64,000 bases of DNA from Ruminococcus flavefaciens (lineage in GTDB: Bacteria > Bacillota > Clostridia > Oscillospirales > Ruminococcaceae): assembly GCA_002371825.1 (NCBI GenBank), contig DFHF01000060.1, positions 8,463-72,462 of the forward strand. The letters are read 5' to 3'. The notes under the pieces are model-generated. The model saw only the letters and a list, made by a program, of their open reading frames with translations. It ran no database searches and was not told where the DNA came from. Positions 1-8,341 of this stretch are shown one piece after another. How positions within the stretch are numbered: position 1 is the first letter of the stretch; each line of letters starts with the position of its first letter. The translations under genes and the position numbers were made by a program.

Positions 1-412
1 CAAGCTCAGAGGAATGTATCACTACAAGCTCTCCGGAGCGGTATACCTTGCTCTGCGCCGCACTCATGGCCTGAAGTGCCTCGATAGCGGATTCTGCTTT
101 GTTCTCCTGATATACTCCAAGGACGGCATTTGCTATTACAACAAAGAGGATAATGAACACATCAGCCTCCAGTTTGCCCTCGGAAATGATACCCGTTATT
201 GCAGAGATGACTGCTGCTGCAAGAAGCACAAGTATCATCGGGTTCTTGAACTGCTCTATGAACCTTGCCAGAAGTGTTGGCTTGGGCGGCTCGTCAAGCT
301 TGTTCGCACCGTATTCATTCAGCCTTTTTGCGGCCTCCTCAGAGGTCAGTCCGGCTTTGGTGCTCTTTACTTCATCAAGCACCGCTTCCGTGGTTTCGAG
401 ATAATGTTTCAT
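1..412 (-). CDS. P-type cation-transporting ATPase, N-terminal part (cut by window edge)
   Basis: Translating the minus strand from the ATG at 412-410 gives about 137 residues that run off the window start. The N-terminal cytoplasmic segment with a SEEAAKRLNEYGANKL-like motif, followed by a first transmembrane pair (residues about 50-68 and 78-97), is the standard opening of calcium-type (SERCA/PMR1-like) P-type ATPases. A good ribosome site (GGAGGA) lies 9-14 bases upstream. The phosphorylation motif DKTGT would lie outside the window, so ion specificity cannot be read. The GH30 gene upstream on the same strand ends in a strong terminator, so this gene should have its own promoter. Confidence 0.85.
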   Translation of the reverse strand, partial: MKHYLETTEAVLDEVKSTKAGLTSEEAAKRLNEYGANKLDEPPKPTLLARFIEQFKNPMILVLLAAAVISAITGIISEGKLEADVFIILFVVIANAVLGVYQENKAESAIEALQAMSAAQSKVYRSGELVVIHSSEL

Positions 413-581
413 TGATCATTCCTCCGGTAATGCATATCCCTTCCTGAATATGCAGATTCTGGTGTTTTATCACAATGTACTATGGTACGGGAACACAGTG
501 TCAGATTGATGAAAATACTGTGACAGAATTGTGAAAATAATAAATTTAACCTGGATTTTACAATATATCATCCGTGATACG
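413..581. other. Intergenic gap upstream of the P-type ATPase
   Basis: AT-rich gap between the GH30 terminator and the ATPase start. I see the ATPase ribosome site but no promoter with two good hexamers, and no conserved RNA motif. Confidence 0.4.
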
Positions 582-617
582 AAAAAAAGGCCGCAGGAGC
601 CTGTCCTGCGGCCTTTT
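582..617 (-). terminator. Intrinsic terminator of the GH30 gene
   Basis: A perfect 10-base-pair GC-rich stem (589-598 with 604-613) and 5-base loop. On the minus strand it is followed by a run of seven T (A run at 582-588). It lies directly after the GH30 stop codon. The plus side also has a short T run, so it may work both ways. Confidence 0.9.
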
Positions 618-621
618 GAAC

Positions 622-3225
622 TTATCCTAAGAGTATCTGCCTGAGAAGCACCATATCAAATCCGTTGACCCTGCCGTCACCATCAAGATCAGCTCGTCTG
701 AACTGGTCTGCGGTAAACTTCTGATCTCCGAGAAGATACTTCTGGATCAGCAGTGCATCGCCTATCTTTACATCGCCGTCGCCGTTGATATCTCCGGCCT
801 TTTCGGCATCAGCAAGCTTCTCGCCGTATACTTCAAATTCTGCTATATTACAGCAGTATACGTTATCCTTGTTGTATGGGTTCTGCGGTGCTCCGTCAGG
901 TACTTCATAACGGATATACCTTGCTTTTGTATCACCGCTTAATGATGTCACATACTTCATTCCGTAATCCGGTTCGGAATCGATAGTGTATATCTCATTC
1001 CAGTTCTGTCCGTCCATGGATACCAGCACTCTTCCGTCAGCCATACGGTACTCGTATCCCTTTCTTGCACAGTAGCCAATTGCCTGAATGTCATAAATTC
1101 CGCCCAGATCAGCCTGTATCCAGCCTGCTCCTACACCGTCAAAATAAGTATCTGTCCTGCCGTCAAAGGCCTTCTCATAGTTCACGGACTCTGTATCCTT
1201 CCAGGAATTGCTTCCGCTGGTTGAGACCGGAACGATGCGGTCAAACTGATCCTTGACCGAGGGCTGGCCGAAGAGCTGTATCTCAGCTATATTGCAGCAG
1301 TAGAAGCTGTCTTTGTTGTACTCATTCGAGGGAGTTCCATCAGGCACTGAATAGCGGACATAACGTGCGGTAGATGTGCCGCTGAGTCCGGTAACATAGT
1401 GCATACCGTATGAGGGCTTATCCTTGACTGTATATGCTGTGCTCCAGTTCTTTCCGTCCTCGGAAAACTGAAACATACCGTCTGTCATACGATACTCATA
1501 ACCGTTTCTCGGGCAGAAGCCTATGCCTTCAATGTCATAAAGCTGTCCCAGATCGACCTGTACCCAGCCGTTGCTGACACCGTCAAAGAATGTGGAGCTG
1601 CTGCCGTCAAATGCCTTGTTATAGCTTGTTGAGCTGTCGCTCTTCCATGAGTCGGTACCTGTTATCACAGCCTTGGAAAGGTCTATCTTGTTTTCAAGAG
1701 CCTTGCTGCCCTTGACTCCGTCTATTATAAATGTAGTAACTGAGTTTGCTGCAAGTGAAACATTGAGCGTCTTTCCTGAGATAGCTGCATTGCCCACATC
1801 CTTCCAGCTTTCAGTCTTGCTGGTCCTTATCACCTGAGCAGATGAACCTACTGATGAGAATGCTTTAAGGTCATATGTTCTGTCGGATGAGCTTCCTGAT
1901 GTATTGTATGCTACAATGACAAGTCTTCCGTTCTTTTCATCAAAGGCTGCCATTGAGTTGTCGGATACCTTGAGCATTGTCATTCCGGGACGGATATATC
2001 TGGTATACTGTCCCATTGCATAGTATTTCTTTGTGAGGATTATATCGTTCTTATCATGGTCTGCAACTGCAAGTCCCCAGAAGCCGCCGTTGGTATTGAC
2101 CATTCCCTTATCCTTCTTGCCGTTATATCCAACGGAGGATATGTGATTGTCGATGACCTGCCAGAGTATCCATGCAGAGCTGTTCAGGCCGTTGCAGTCT
2201 GTTGCTATACGCTCAGCAAGCCACAGTGCAGAGCTCATTTCTCCTGCATTTGAACCGGCTGTACCGCTTCCGTCCACCTCACTCATCCAGAGGTTCTTTC
2301 CGGCTGACATTGCCAGCTCCTTCAGCTCAGAACGCCTGCTGCCGCCGTATGTATGAGTATCGATCCTTCCGACTGCATTCTTTGCCGCCTGAGAGAGCTT
2401 CTTGTATGAGTCTATCTGTACATCTATAGATGTCTCATCAGTACCGCTGATGATAACGTCGCTCATGCCTCTCTTTGCCATAGACTTCTGAAGCTCAGTT
2501 ATGATAAGACTTTCGGAGTTGCCCTGGTCAAAGTGACAGCCCTCCTGCTTTGCACTGTATGCTCCCCAGAAGTTGGTGTAGGGCTCGTTGACCGGCTCAA
2601 CGCTCTGTATGTCAATGCCCCAGTCATGCTGGTAGTGATAGCAGACCTCAGCAAGGTACTCTGCAAAATCATCGTAATAATCGTCCTTGAGGTTGTTCTG
2701 GCCGGCATTGGTATTTCCGGTGCTGCATCCGCTCTTTGTCATATAGTAAGGCGGTGAGTTCGAGAACATCTCAACTATCATATCATCTCCGGCAGCCGCT
2801 ATTGCTCTTTTCAGCACGTTGCGCTGATTATAGTCGGCTGTCCAGTCGTATGTGACCTGTCCGTTGTTATATTTTGTGTATCCGGGCATATTGGAATCGG
2901 TTCGTGTGATGTGATCGTGAGAGGGATCATCACCGCCGCCGATATTGAATCTGGCTATGTTCATACGCAGTCCGTCGTCTCCGAAAAATATATCCGCAGA
3001 CTTCTGGGCAAGTATGTCTGAATATCCCACTCGGTTTGCCCACCAGCAGAGGGATGTTCCCCAACCTTCAAATATACCGTCGTTTATCTCGTACCTGTCA
3101 AGGGGAGATATGACTACGGCAGAGGCTGCATATGCTTCCTGCTTCTCAGCCGGGACAAGTACTCCCCCAGTCAGTACCACTCCGGCCGCTGCTATGACCG
3201 ATGTCAGTTTTCTGATGATCTTCAT
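622..3225 (-). CDS. Secreted GH30 glycoside hydrolase with two discoidin-type modules and dockerin (endo-beta-1,6-galactanase-like)
   Basis: 867 residues. Residues 1-34 are a signal peptide ending AYA-ASA. Residues about 40-505 form the GH30 barrel plus its beta side domain. The motif EGWGTSLCWWANRVG and the IARFNIGGGDD stretch resemble the endo-beta-1,6-galactanase group. E214 in PVNEP fits the acid/base and E316 in WMSEVDG the nucleophile. Two tandem F5/8-type (CBM32-like) modules follow (about 515-653 and 664-801), near-copies of each other that both contain GYEYRM. Residues 811-867 are a type I dockerin with two calcium loops (DINGDGDV and DLDGDGRV). The enzyme should be exported and docked on a cellulosome. 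Substrate (galactan side chains of arabinogalactan or pectin) is inferred from the family. It is monocistronic, with its own terminator and a leader of about 190 bases. Confidence 0.88.
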   Translation of the reverse strand: MKIIRKLTSVIAAAGVVLTGGVLVPAEKQEAYAASAVVISPLDRYEINDGIFEGWGTSLCWWANRVGYSDILAQKSADIFFGDDGLRMNIARFNIGGGDDPSHDHITRTDSNMPGYTKYNNGQVTYDWTADYNQRNVLKRAIAAAGDDMIVEMFSNSPPYYMTKSGCSTGNTNAGQNNLKDDYYDDFAEYLAEVCYHYQHDWGIDIQSVEPVNEPYTNFWGAYSAKQEGCHFDQGNSESLIITELQKSMAKRGMSDVIISGTDETSIDVQIDSYKKLSQAAKNAVGRIDTHTYGGSRRSELKELAMSAGKNLWMSEVDGSGTAGSNAGEMSSALWLAERIATDCNGLNSSAWILWQVIDNHISSVGYNGKKDKGMVNTNGGFWGLAVADHDKNDIILTKKYYAMGQYTRYIRPGMTMLKVSDNSMAAFDEKNGRLVIVAYNTSGSSSDRTYDLKAFSSVGSSAQVIRTSKTESWKDVGNAAISGKTLNVSLAANSVTTFIIDGVKGSKALENKIDLSKAVITGTDSWKSDSSTSYNKAFDGSSSTFFDGVSNGWVQVDLGQLYDIEGIGFCPRNGYEYRMTDGMFQFSEDGKNWSTAYTVKDKPSYGMHYVTGLSGTSTARYVRYSVPDGTPSNEYNKDSFYCCNIAEIQLFGQPSVKDQFDRIVPVSTSGSNSWKDTESVNYEKAFDGRTDTYFDGVGAGWIQADLGGIYDIQAIGYCARKGYEYRMADGRVLVSMDGQNWNEIYTIDSEPDYGMKYVTSLSGDTKARYIRYEVPDGAPQNPYNKDNVYCCNIAEFEVYGEKLADAEKAGDINGDGDVKIGDALLIQKYLLGDQKFTADQFRRADLDGDGRVNGFDMVLLRQILLG

Positions 3226-3414
3226 AATATCAACTCCAAATTTTAATATTTCCCCCCTGATTTTTAAGCCTGCTGTTTCAGGCTCAATGTTGATGGATCA
3301 GCCTTTTTCATGTCAGAAATGTTATTCAGCATAGCCTAAAAAGCCCGCTGCACAACTGTTTTTTTCACTTCTGACTGTCCACGAACTCCATTCTCCGGCC
3401 GCCCATCAATAACT
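3226..3414 (-). other. Long 5' leader of the GH30 gene
   Basis: The predicted start point is about 190 bases before the ATG. The leader holds a 6-base-pair hairpin (3267-3272 with 3279-3284) just before the ribosome site, followed by A-rich sequence instead of a T run. I recognise no known riboswitch. The remainder of the 3226-3532 gap is the divergent promoter pair. Confidence 0.45.
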
Positions 3415-3420
3415 AATTTG

Positions 3421-3450
3421 ATTTTATCACAATTTATCTACATTTGTCAA
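3421..3450 (-). promoter_or_regulatory. Sigma-A-type promoter of the GH30 gene
   Basis: On the minus strand TTGACA (3450-3445), an 18-base spacer and TAAAAT (3426-3421). Confidence 0.7.
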
Positions 3451-3468
3451 TAGCTTTCCCAAAAAATA

Positions 3469-3497
3469 TTGACGTATCAAGATTTTTATTGTATAAT
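3469..3497 (+). promoter_or_regulatory. Sigma-A-type promoter of the epimerase/alcohol dehydrogenase unit
   Basis: TTGACG (3469-3474), a 17-base spacer and TATAAT (3492-3497), about 36 bases before the ATG. It is back to back with the GH30 promoter. Confidence 0.8.
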
Positions 3498-3532
3498 AAA
3501 GACAACTTCTAAAAACAGAAAGAGGTGTGTTA

Positions 3533-4552
3533 ATGAAAGTTCTTTTTATCGGCGGTACCGGCACTATAAGTATGGCCATAACCCGTCTGCTTGCTCAGCA
3601 GGGACATGAGCTGTTTCTCCTGAACAGAGGCAGCAGAGCTGATGAGCTCCCTGAAAATGTCACCGTCCTGAAAGCGGATATCAATGATGAGGCAGAAATA
3701 AATAAACTCATCGACGATATGTCCTTCGACGCTGTGGGAGAGTTCATTGGCTTCGTACCTTCTCAGGTCGAAAGAGATATCCGGCTCTTCAGGGGCAGAA
3801 CAAAGCAGTACATCTATATCAGCTCTGCTTCTGCCTATCAGAAGCCGCTGTCAGACTGCGTGATAACTGAGAGTACTCCTGCTGCAAACCCGTTCTGGCA
3901 GTACTCCCGTGACAAGATCGCCTGCGAGGAGCTCCTTATGAAGGAATACCGGGAAAACGGATTCCCGGTAACTATCGTCAGACCCAGCCATACCTACGAT
4001 GAGCGCTCAGTTCCTCTGGGTGTTCACGGCCATAACGGCAGCTGGCAGGTACTTAAGCGTATCATTGAAGGGAAAAAGGTCATAATCCACGGCGACGGCA
4101 CTTCGCTCTGGACTATAACCCATAATTCCGATTTTGCAAAGGGGTATGCCGGCCTTGTGGGAAATATCCACGCTATCGGCCAGACCTATCATATCACATC
4201 CGATGAAACTGTGACCTGGAATCAGATCTACAGCATTATCGCAGACGCTCTCGGCAAAGAACTGAAAGCCTGCCATGTATCATCGGAATTCCTTGCCGCT
4301 GTCAGCGATCTGGATCTTGAGGGGAGCCTTATCGGTGACAAGGCAAATTCAGTGATATTCGACAACAGAAAACTCAAAAGAGCTGTGCCCGGATTTACTG
4401 CCGAAGTCCGTGCGGATCAGGGCATAAGACAGACTATCGCTCACATCCTTGCTCATCCGGAATTGCAGACAGAGGACCCGGAGTTCGACAGATGGTGCGA
4501 TAAGGTGATCGAAACATTGGAAAAAGCTAAGGAGGTAATCATCAATGGATAA
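3533..4552 (+). CDS. NAD-dependent epimerase/dehydratase-like protein (atypical SDR)
   Basis: 339 residues. It begins MKVLFIGGTGTIS, a Rossmann nucleotide-binding loop of the extended/atypical short-chain dehydrogenase type. A serine patch (ISSASAYQK) and a YSRDK motif stand at the catalytic positions. I chose ATG 3533 over an in-frame GTG at 3527 because AGAGG (3521-3525) is then 7 bases upstream. The likely role is oxidoreduction or epimerisation of a nucleotide sugar or other small substrate; the sequence does not show which. The stop overlaps the start of the following alcohol dehydrogenase by 8 bases, so the two are co-translated and may act on the same metabolite. Confidence 0.8.
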   Translation: MKVLFIGGTGTISMAITRLLAQQGHELFLLNRGSRADELPENVTVLKADINDEAEINKLIDDMSFDAVGEFIGFVPSQVERDIRLFRGRTKQYIYISSASAYQKPLSDCVITESTPAANPFWQYSRDKIACEELLMKEYRENGFPVTIVRPSHTYDERSVPLGVHGHNGSWQVLKRIIEGKKVIIHGDGTSLWTITHNSDFAKGYAGLVGNIHAIGQTYHITSDETVTWNQIYSIIADALGKELKACHVSSEFLAAVSDLDLEGSLIGDKANSVIFDNRKLKRAVPGFTAEVRADQGIRQTIAHILAHPELQTEDPEFDRWCDKVIETLEKAKEVIING

Positions 4553-5726
4553 TTTTCAGTTCTGGAGTCCTACAGAATTCGTTTTCGGAAGAGATACAGA
4601 GGATCAGGCAGGCAAATATGTAAAAAAACACGGCGGCACTAAGGTGCTCATCCACTATGGCGGCGGCTCTGCTGTAAAGAGCGGCCTTCTCGACAGGGTT
4701 AAGAACTCACTTACTGCCAGCGGTATCCCATATGAGATACTCGGCGGTGTAAAGCCAAATCCCCGTGATACTCTCGTATATGAAGGTATCGACATCTGCC
4801 GTAAAAACGGTATCGATTTCATACTTTCAGTGGGCGGAGGCTCAGTAATAGATTCTTCAAAGGCTATCGCTCTCGGAGTCCCGTATGACGGCGATTTCTG
4901 GGACTTTTTCGCAGGTGTAGCCTCCCCTGAAAAAGCTCTCCCTGTTGCTACGGTACTCACTATCGCTGCCGCAGGAAGCGAGGGCTCGGGAGACAGCGTC
5001 ATCACAAGAGAGGACGGCGGCCTGAAACGTGGCTTCGGAAGCGATCTCATCCGCCCGAAATTCTCTATTATGGACCCGCAGCTCACCTGCTCCCTGCCGC
5101 CGTATCAGACGGCCTGCGGAGCTACCGACATTATGGCTCATGTATTCGAGAGATACTTCACAAATACCACAGAGGTAGAGGTGACCGACAGACTCTGTGA
5201 GGCTGTTCTCCTTACTATGATAAAAGAAACTCCCCGTGTTATAGCTGACCCGGACAACTATCAGGCCCGTGCTAATATAATGTGGGCAGGCACTGTCGCT
5301 CATAACGGTATTGTCGGTGTCGGAAGAACTCAGGACTGGAACAGCCACGGTATAGAGCATGAGCTCTCCGCTCTCTATGACTGCGCTCACGGTGCAGGTC
5401 TGGCTGTTATCATGCCTGCATGGATGGAGTTCGTATACAAGCATAATGTTATGCGCTTCGCTCAGGTCGCAGTCAGAGTATGGGGATGTCCTATGGACTA
5501 CGAAAACCCGGAAAATACCGCTCTGGAAGGTATTCTCTGCTTCAGGCACTTCCTCCGCAGCATCGGTATGCCTATCAATTTCGCTGAGCTTGGTGCCCAT
5601 GAAGAGGATATCCCGGCATTTGTGGATAAATTCGGGATCGGCTCAGGAAAGACCGGCGGATTCGTTCCGCTGTCTGCAGAGGACGTGGCTTCTATCTACC
5701 GTCTTGCTGCAAGGGCTGAAATCTGA
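4545..5726 (+). CDS. Iron-containing alcohol dehydrogenase (butanol dehydrogenase-like)
   Basis: 393 residues, the normal length for group III metal-dependent alcohol dehydrogenases. The nucleotide-binding GGGSVID motif, the AGSEGSGDSVIT loop and the metal-binding C-terminal half (ATDIMAHVFERYF, GIEHELSALYDCAHGAGL) are all present, with the expected Asp and His ligands. It most resembles the YqhD/BdhA subgroup, NAD(P)H-dependent reductases of aldehydes in the cytoplasm. The start has AAGGAGG 9 bases upstream, inside the end of the epimerase gene. A strong terminator follows. Confidence 0.88.
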   Translation: MDNFQFWSPTEFVFGRDTEDQAGKYVKKHGGTKVLIHYGGGSAVKSGLLDRVKNSLTASGIPYEILGGVKPNPRDTLVYEGIDICRKNGIDFILSVGGGSVIDSSKAIALGVPYDGDFWDFFAGVASPEKALPVATVLTIAAAGSEGSGDSVITREDGGLKRGFGSDLIRPKFSIMDPQLTCSLPPYQTACGATDIMAHVFERYFTNTTEVEVTDRLCEAVLLTMIKETPRVIADPDNYQARANIMWAGTVAHNGIVGVGRTQDWNSHGIEHELSALYDCAHGAGLAVIMPAWMEFVYKHNVMRFAQVAVRVWGCPMDYENPENTALEGILCFRHFLRSIGMPINFAELGAHEEDIPAFVDKFGIGSGKTGGFVPLSAEDVASIYRLAARAEI

Positions 5727-5732
5727 TATCGT

Positions 5733-5763
5733 CTCCGCTCCTGCAAAGGAGCGGAGCTTTTTT
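5733..5763 (+). terminator. Intrinsic terminator after the alcohol dehydrogenase gene
   Basis: Perfect 10-base-pair stem (5733-5742 with 5747-5756), 4-base loop, then C and a run of six T. Confidence 0.92.
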
Positions 5764-5774
5764 GTCCTATCCTG

Positions 5775-5803
5775 TTGTTTTATCCTACAGATTATTGTAT
5801 AAT
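5775..5803 (+). promoter_or_regulatory. Promoter of the MATE-sbcD-sbcC operon
   Basis: TTGTTT (5775-5780), a 17-base spacer and TATAAT (5798-5803). It rules out an upstream in-frame ATG at 5775 as the MATE start, since that would precede transcription. Confidence 0.65.
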
Positions 5804-5855
5804 ATATCTGACGCTGCTTGTCAGCTATCTTAGAATATGGAGTTGTTCTTTCATA

Positions 5856-7223
5856 ATGCATCCGGATAAAAAACTGTATAAAAAACTCTTCGGTATTGTT
5901 GCTCCTATCGCTTTTCAGTACCTTATGGCGTCGCTTGTATCAGCAAGTGATGCCTTCATGCTGGGATTTCTCGATCAGGACTCTCTTGCCGCCTCCTCTC
6001 TCGCCGGACAGACTGCCTTTGTATTCAGCCTTTTCTTCGGCGCTTTCGTCTTCGGACTGACCGTCCTCGCCGCTCAGTACTGGGGCAAGGGCGATAAGGC
6101 TACCGCCGGTGAGGTACTTGCGGTGACCATGAGGTACTCCCTTATTGTGAGCACAGTTTTCACCCTCGCTGCTGCTCTTTTTCCTGAGGCACTGATGAGA
6201 CTTTTTACCTCTGACAGCAAGCTCATCAGCGCAGGTGCCGAATACCTCCGCATGGTCTCGCTCTCCTATCTGCTTACCGGATTCACACAGGTCTATTTCG
6301 GCATGATGAAGGTCTGTGACAGGGCAAAGCTGAGCTCCCTTATAGGCTCACTCTCAGTGGTGCTCAATATCATCCTGAATGCCTGCCTTATCTTCGGACT
6401 TGCCTTCTTCCCGAAAATGGGCATATCCGGAGCTGCTCTCGCTACGGTTCTTGCAAGAGCCTTTGAAACGGTCTGCGTCATCATTGCGGTAATGAAGAAA
6501 AAATGCCCTCCCCTCGACCTGAAACTCGTGTTCCGCACAGGCAATAAGCTTATCCACAGAGATTACTGGAAATATACCCTCCCCATACTCATAAATCAGA
6601 TAGGCTGGGGCGGCGGAGTTACTATGTACTCTGTGATAATGGGACATCTTGGCTCTGACGCTACTGCTGCAAATTCCATTGCAAGCATTGTCAGAAGCAT
6701 GATAGCAAGCCTGTGCTGGGGCATAGCCTCAGGAGTCGGCATAATCATCGGCGGTATGCTGGGCAGGGATGAATTTGAAAAGGCTAAAAAAGCCGGCGGC
6801 AGTTTCGTGCGCTTCTCTCTGGTCATAGGTGCCGCATCAGGACTGGTCATACTTGCTGTTACTCCTCTGGTGCTGAGAACTATTTCACTGGAGGAACAGG
6901 CTCAGCATTACCTGAAGTACATGATGTTCATGGCAGCTTACTATATAATAGGCAATTCACTCAATTCCACTGTCATCACCGGCATCTTCCCTGCCGGCGG
7001 TGATACAAGGTTCGGTATGGTATGCGATGTTATTACTCTGTGGTGCGTGGTGGTACCTATGGGACTGGCCGGAGCTTTTCTGCTGAAGCTGCCTGTGCTC
7101 GCTGTGGCTTTTATCCTCACTCTGGATGAATTCGTCAAGATACCTGCTGTTTACAGACACTATATGAAATACAAATGGGTGAGGAACATCACCCTGCCAT
7201 CTATGGAAGGAGGCAATAAATGA
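5856..7223 (+). CDS. MATE-family multidrug/cation exporter
   Basis: 455 residues with about 12 predicted membrane helices in two similar halves, typical of MATE (MatE) transporters that use sodium or proton gradients to export drugs. The opening (MHPDKKLYKKLFGIVAPIAF) and the SDAFMLGFLDQDSLAASSLAGQ stretch after helix 1 are family hallmarks. I chose ATG 5856 (GGAG at 5839-5842, spacing 13). An in-frame ATG 81 bases earlier lies upstream of the predicted transcription start. The stop overlaps the sbcD start by 4 bases (ATGA), so it is coupled to the DNA-repair pair. The substrate cannot be read from sequence. Confidence 0.88.
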   Translation: MHPDKKLYKKLFGIVAPIAFQYLMASLVSASDAFMLGFLDQDSLAASSLAGQTAFVFSLFFGAFVFGLTVLAAQYWGKGDKATAGEVLAVTMRYSLIVSTVFTLAAALFPEALMRLFTSDSKLISAGAEYLRMVSLSYLLTGFTQVYFGMMKVCDRAKLSSLIGSLSVVLNIILNACLIFGLAFFPKMGISGAALATVLARAFETVCVIIAVMKKKCPPLDLKLVFRTGNKLIHRDYWKYTLPILINQIGWGGGVTMYSVIMGHLGSDATAANSIASIVRSMIASLCWGIASGVGIIIGGMLGRDEFEKAKKAGGSFVRFSLVIGAASGLVILAVTPLVLRTISLEEQAQHYLKYMMFMAAYYIIGNSLNSTVITGIFPAGGDTRFGMVCDVITLWCVVVPMGLAGAFLLKLPVLAVAFILTLDEFVKIPAVYRHYMKYKWVRNITLPSMEGGNK

Positions 7224-8341
7224 AAATCATCCATATCTCGGACCTTCACCTCGGAAAGAGACTGCATGAGCTCTCACTTGTACCTGAGCAGGAGCATATC
7301 CTCGGTCAGATAACAGACATAGCAAGAGCAGAATCCCCTGACTGTGTAGTGATAGCAGGCGATGTATACGACAGGACCGTCCCCTCAGCAGAGGCAGTGA
7401 CCCTCTTCGACAGATTCCTTACCTCACTGGCAGATATGGAGCTCCCCGTACTGCTTATCAGCGGCAATCATGACTCTCCGGAAAGACTTGCCTTCGGCTC
7501 TGAAATAATGAAAAAACGCAATGTCTTCCTCTCACCTGTATATGACGGCACTGTAGAGCCGGTCATACTCAGGGACAGCTTCGGTGAGGTGAGATTTTAC
7601 CTGCTGCCTTTCATAAGACCTTCTTCCGGAAAAAGACTCTTCCCTGATGCCGATATCGAAAACTGCACCGATATTATAAATGCTGCCGTGGAAAATATGT
7701 GTATCGATACATCTGTAAGAAATGTCATCGTTGCTCATCAGTTCGTAACGGGAGCCTCACTGTCAGATTCAGAGGAGCTCTCTGTGGGCGGTGCTGAGAA
7801 TGTTGATGCTTCTGCATTCGATGCCTTTGACTACGCCGCTTTGGGACACATACATAATCCTCAGAATCTGGGCTCGGAACGTATCCGGTACTGCGGTACT
7901 CCGCTGAAATATTCATTCTCTGAGGCCTCCCGTGAAAAATCCGTTACTATTGCTGAACTGGCAGAAAAAGGCTCCCTTACCGTAAGGACAGTCCCGCTGA
8001 AACCTATACACGATATGCGTGAAATAAAAGGGAACTTCCGTGATATCGCTGAACTCCCCGCCTCAGAGGATTATCTTCACATTATCCTGACTGACGAGGA
8101 CGATATACCTGATGCTATGGACAGGCTAAGAATGCGTTTCAAAAATCTGCTGTGGCTGAGCTATGACAATATGCGGACCCGTGCTTCCGGCAGCATTGGT
8201 CAGCTGACTGCCGTCCGTGAACGCTCCCCTGAGGAGATATTCAGCGATTTCTTTAGTCAGAGAAACGGCTCTGATATGTCGGAGGAACAGTCCGAATATA
8301 TACGCAGCCTTATCTCGGAAATATGGGAGGGAGATAAATGA
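7220..8341 (+). CDS. sbcD: Exonuclease subunit SbcD (Mre11 homologue)
   Basis: 373 residues. The calcineurin-type phosphodiesterase motifs are intact and in order: DLHLGK, GDVYDR, GNHDS, and GHIHNP near residue 214. It is the nuclease of the SbcCD complex, which cleaves hairpins and protein-blocked DNA ends in a Mn-dependent reaction. Length matches the family. It overlaps the exporter upstream and sbcC downstream by 4 bases each. Confidence 0.95.
   Translation: MKIIHISDLHLGKRLHELSLVPEQEHILGQITDIARAESPDCVVIAGDVYDRTVPSAEAVTLFDRFLTSLADMELPVLLISGNHDSPERLAFGSEIMKKRNVFLSPVYDGTVEPVILRDSFGEVRFYLLPFIRPSSGKRLFPDADIENCTDIINAAVENMCIDTSVRNVIVAHQFVTGASLSDSEELSVGGAENVDASAFDAFDYAALGHIHNPQNLGSERIRYCGTPLKYSFSEASREKSVTIAELAEKGSLTVRTVPLKPIHDMREIKGNFRDIAELPASEDYLHIILTDEDDIPDAMDRLRMRFKNLLWLSYDNMRTRASGSIGQLTAVRERSPEEIFSDFFSQRNGSDMSEEQSEYIRSLISEIWEGDK

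Noticed and set aside
4857..5600. 247-codon minus-strand frame opposite the alcohol dehydrogenase gene
   Set aside because: The plus-strand protein is a clear family member; the antisense frame has no recognisable domain or ribosome site.
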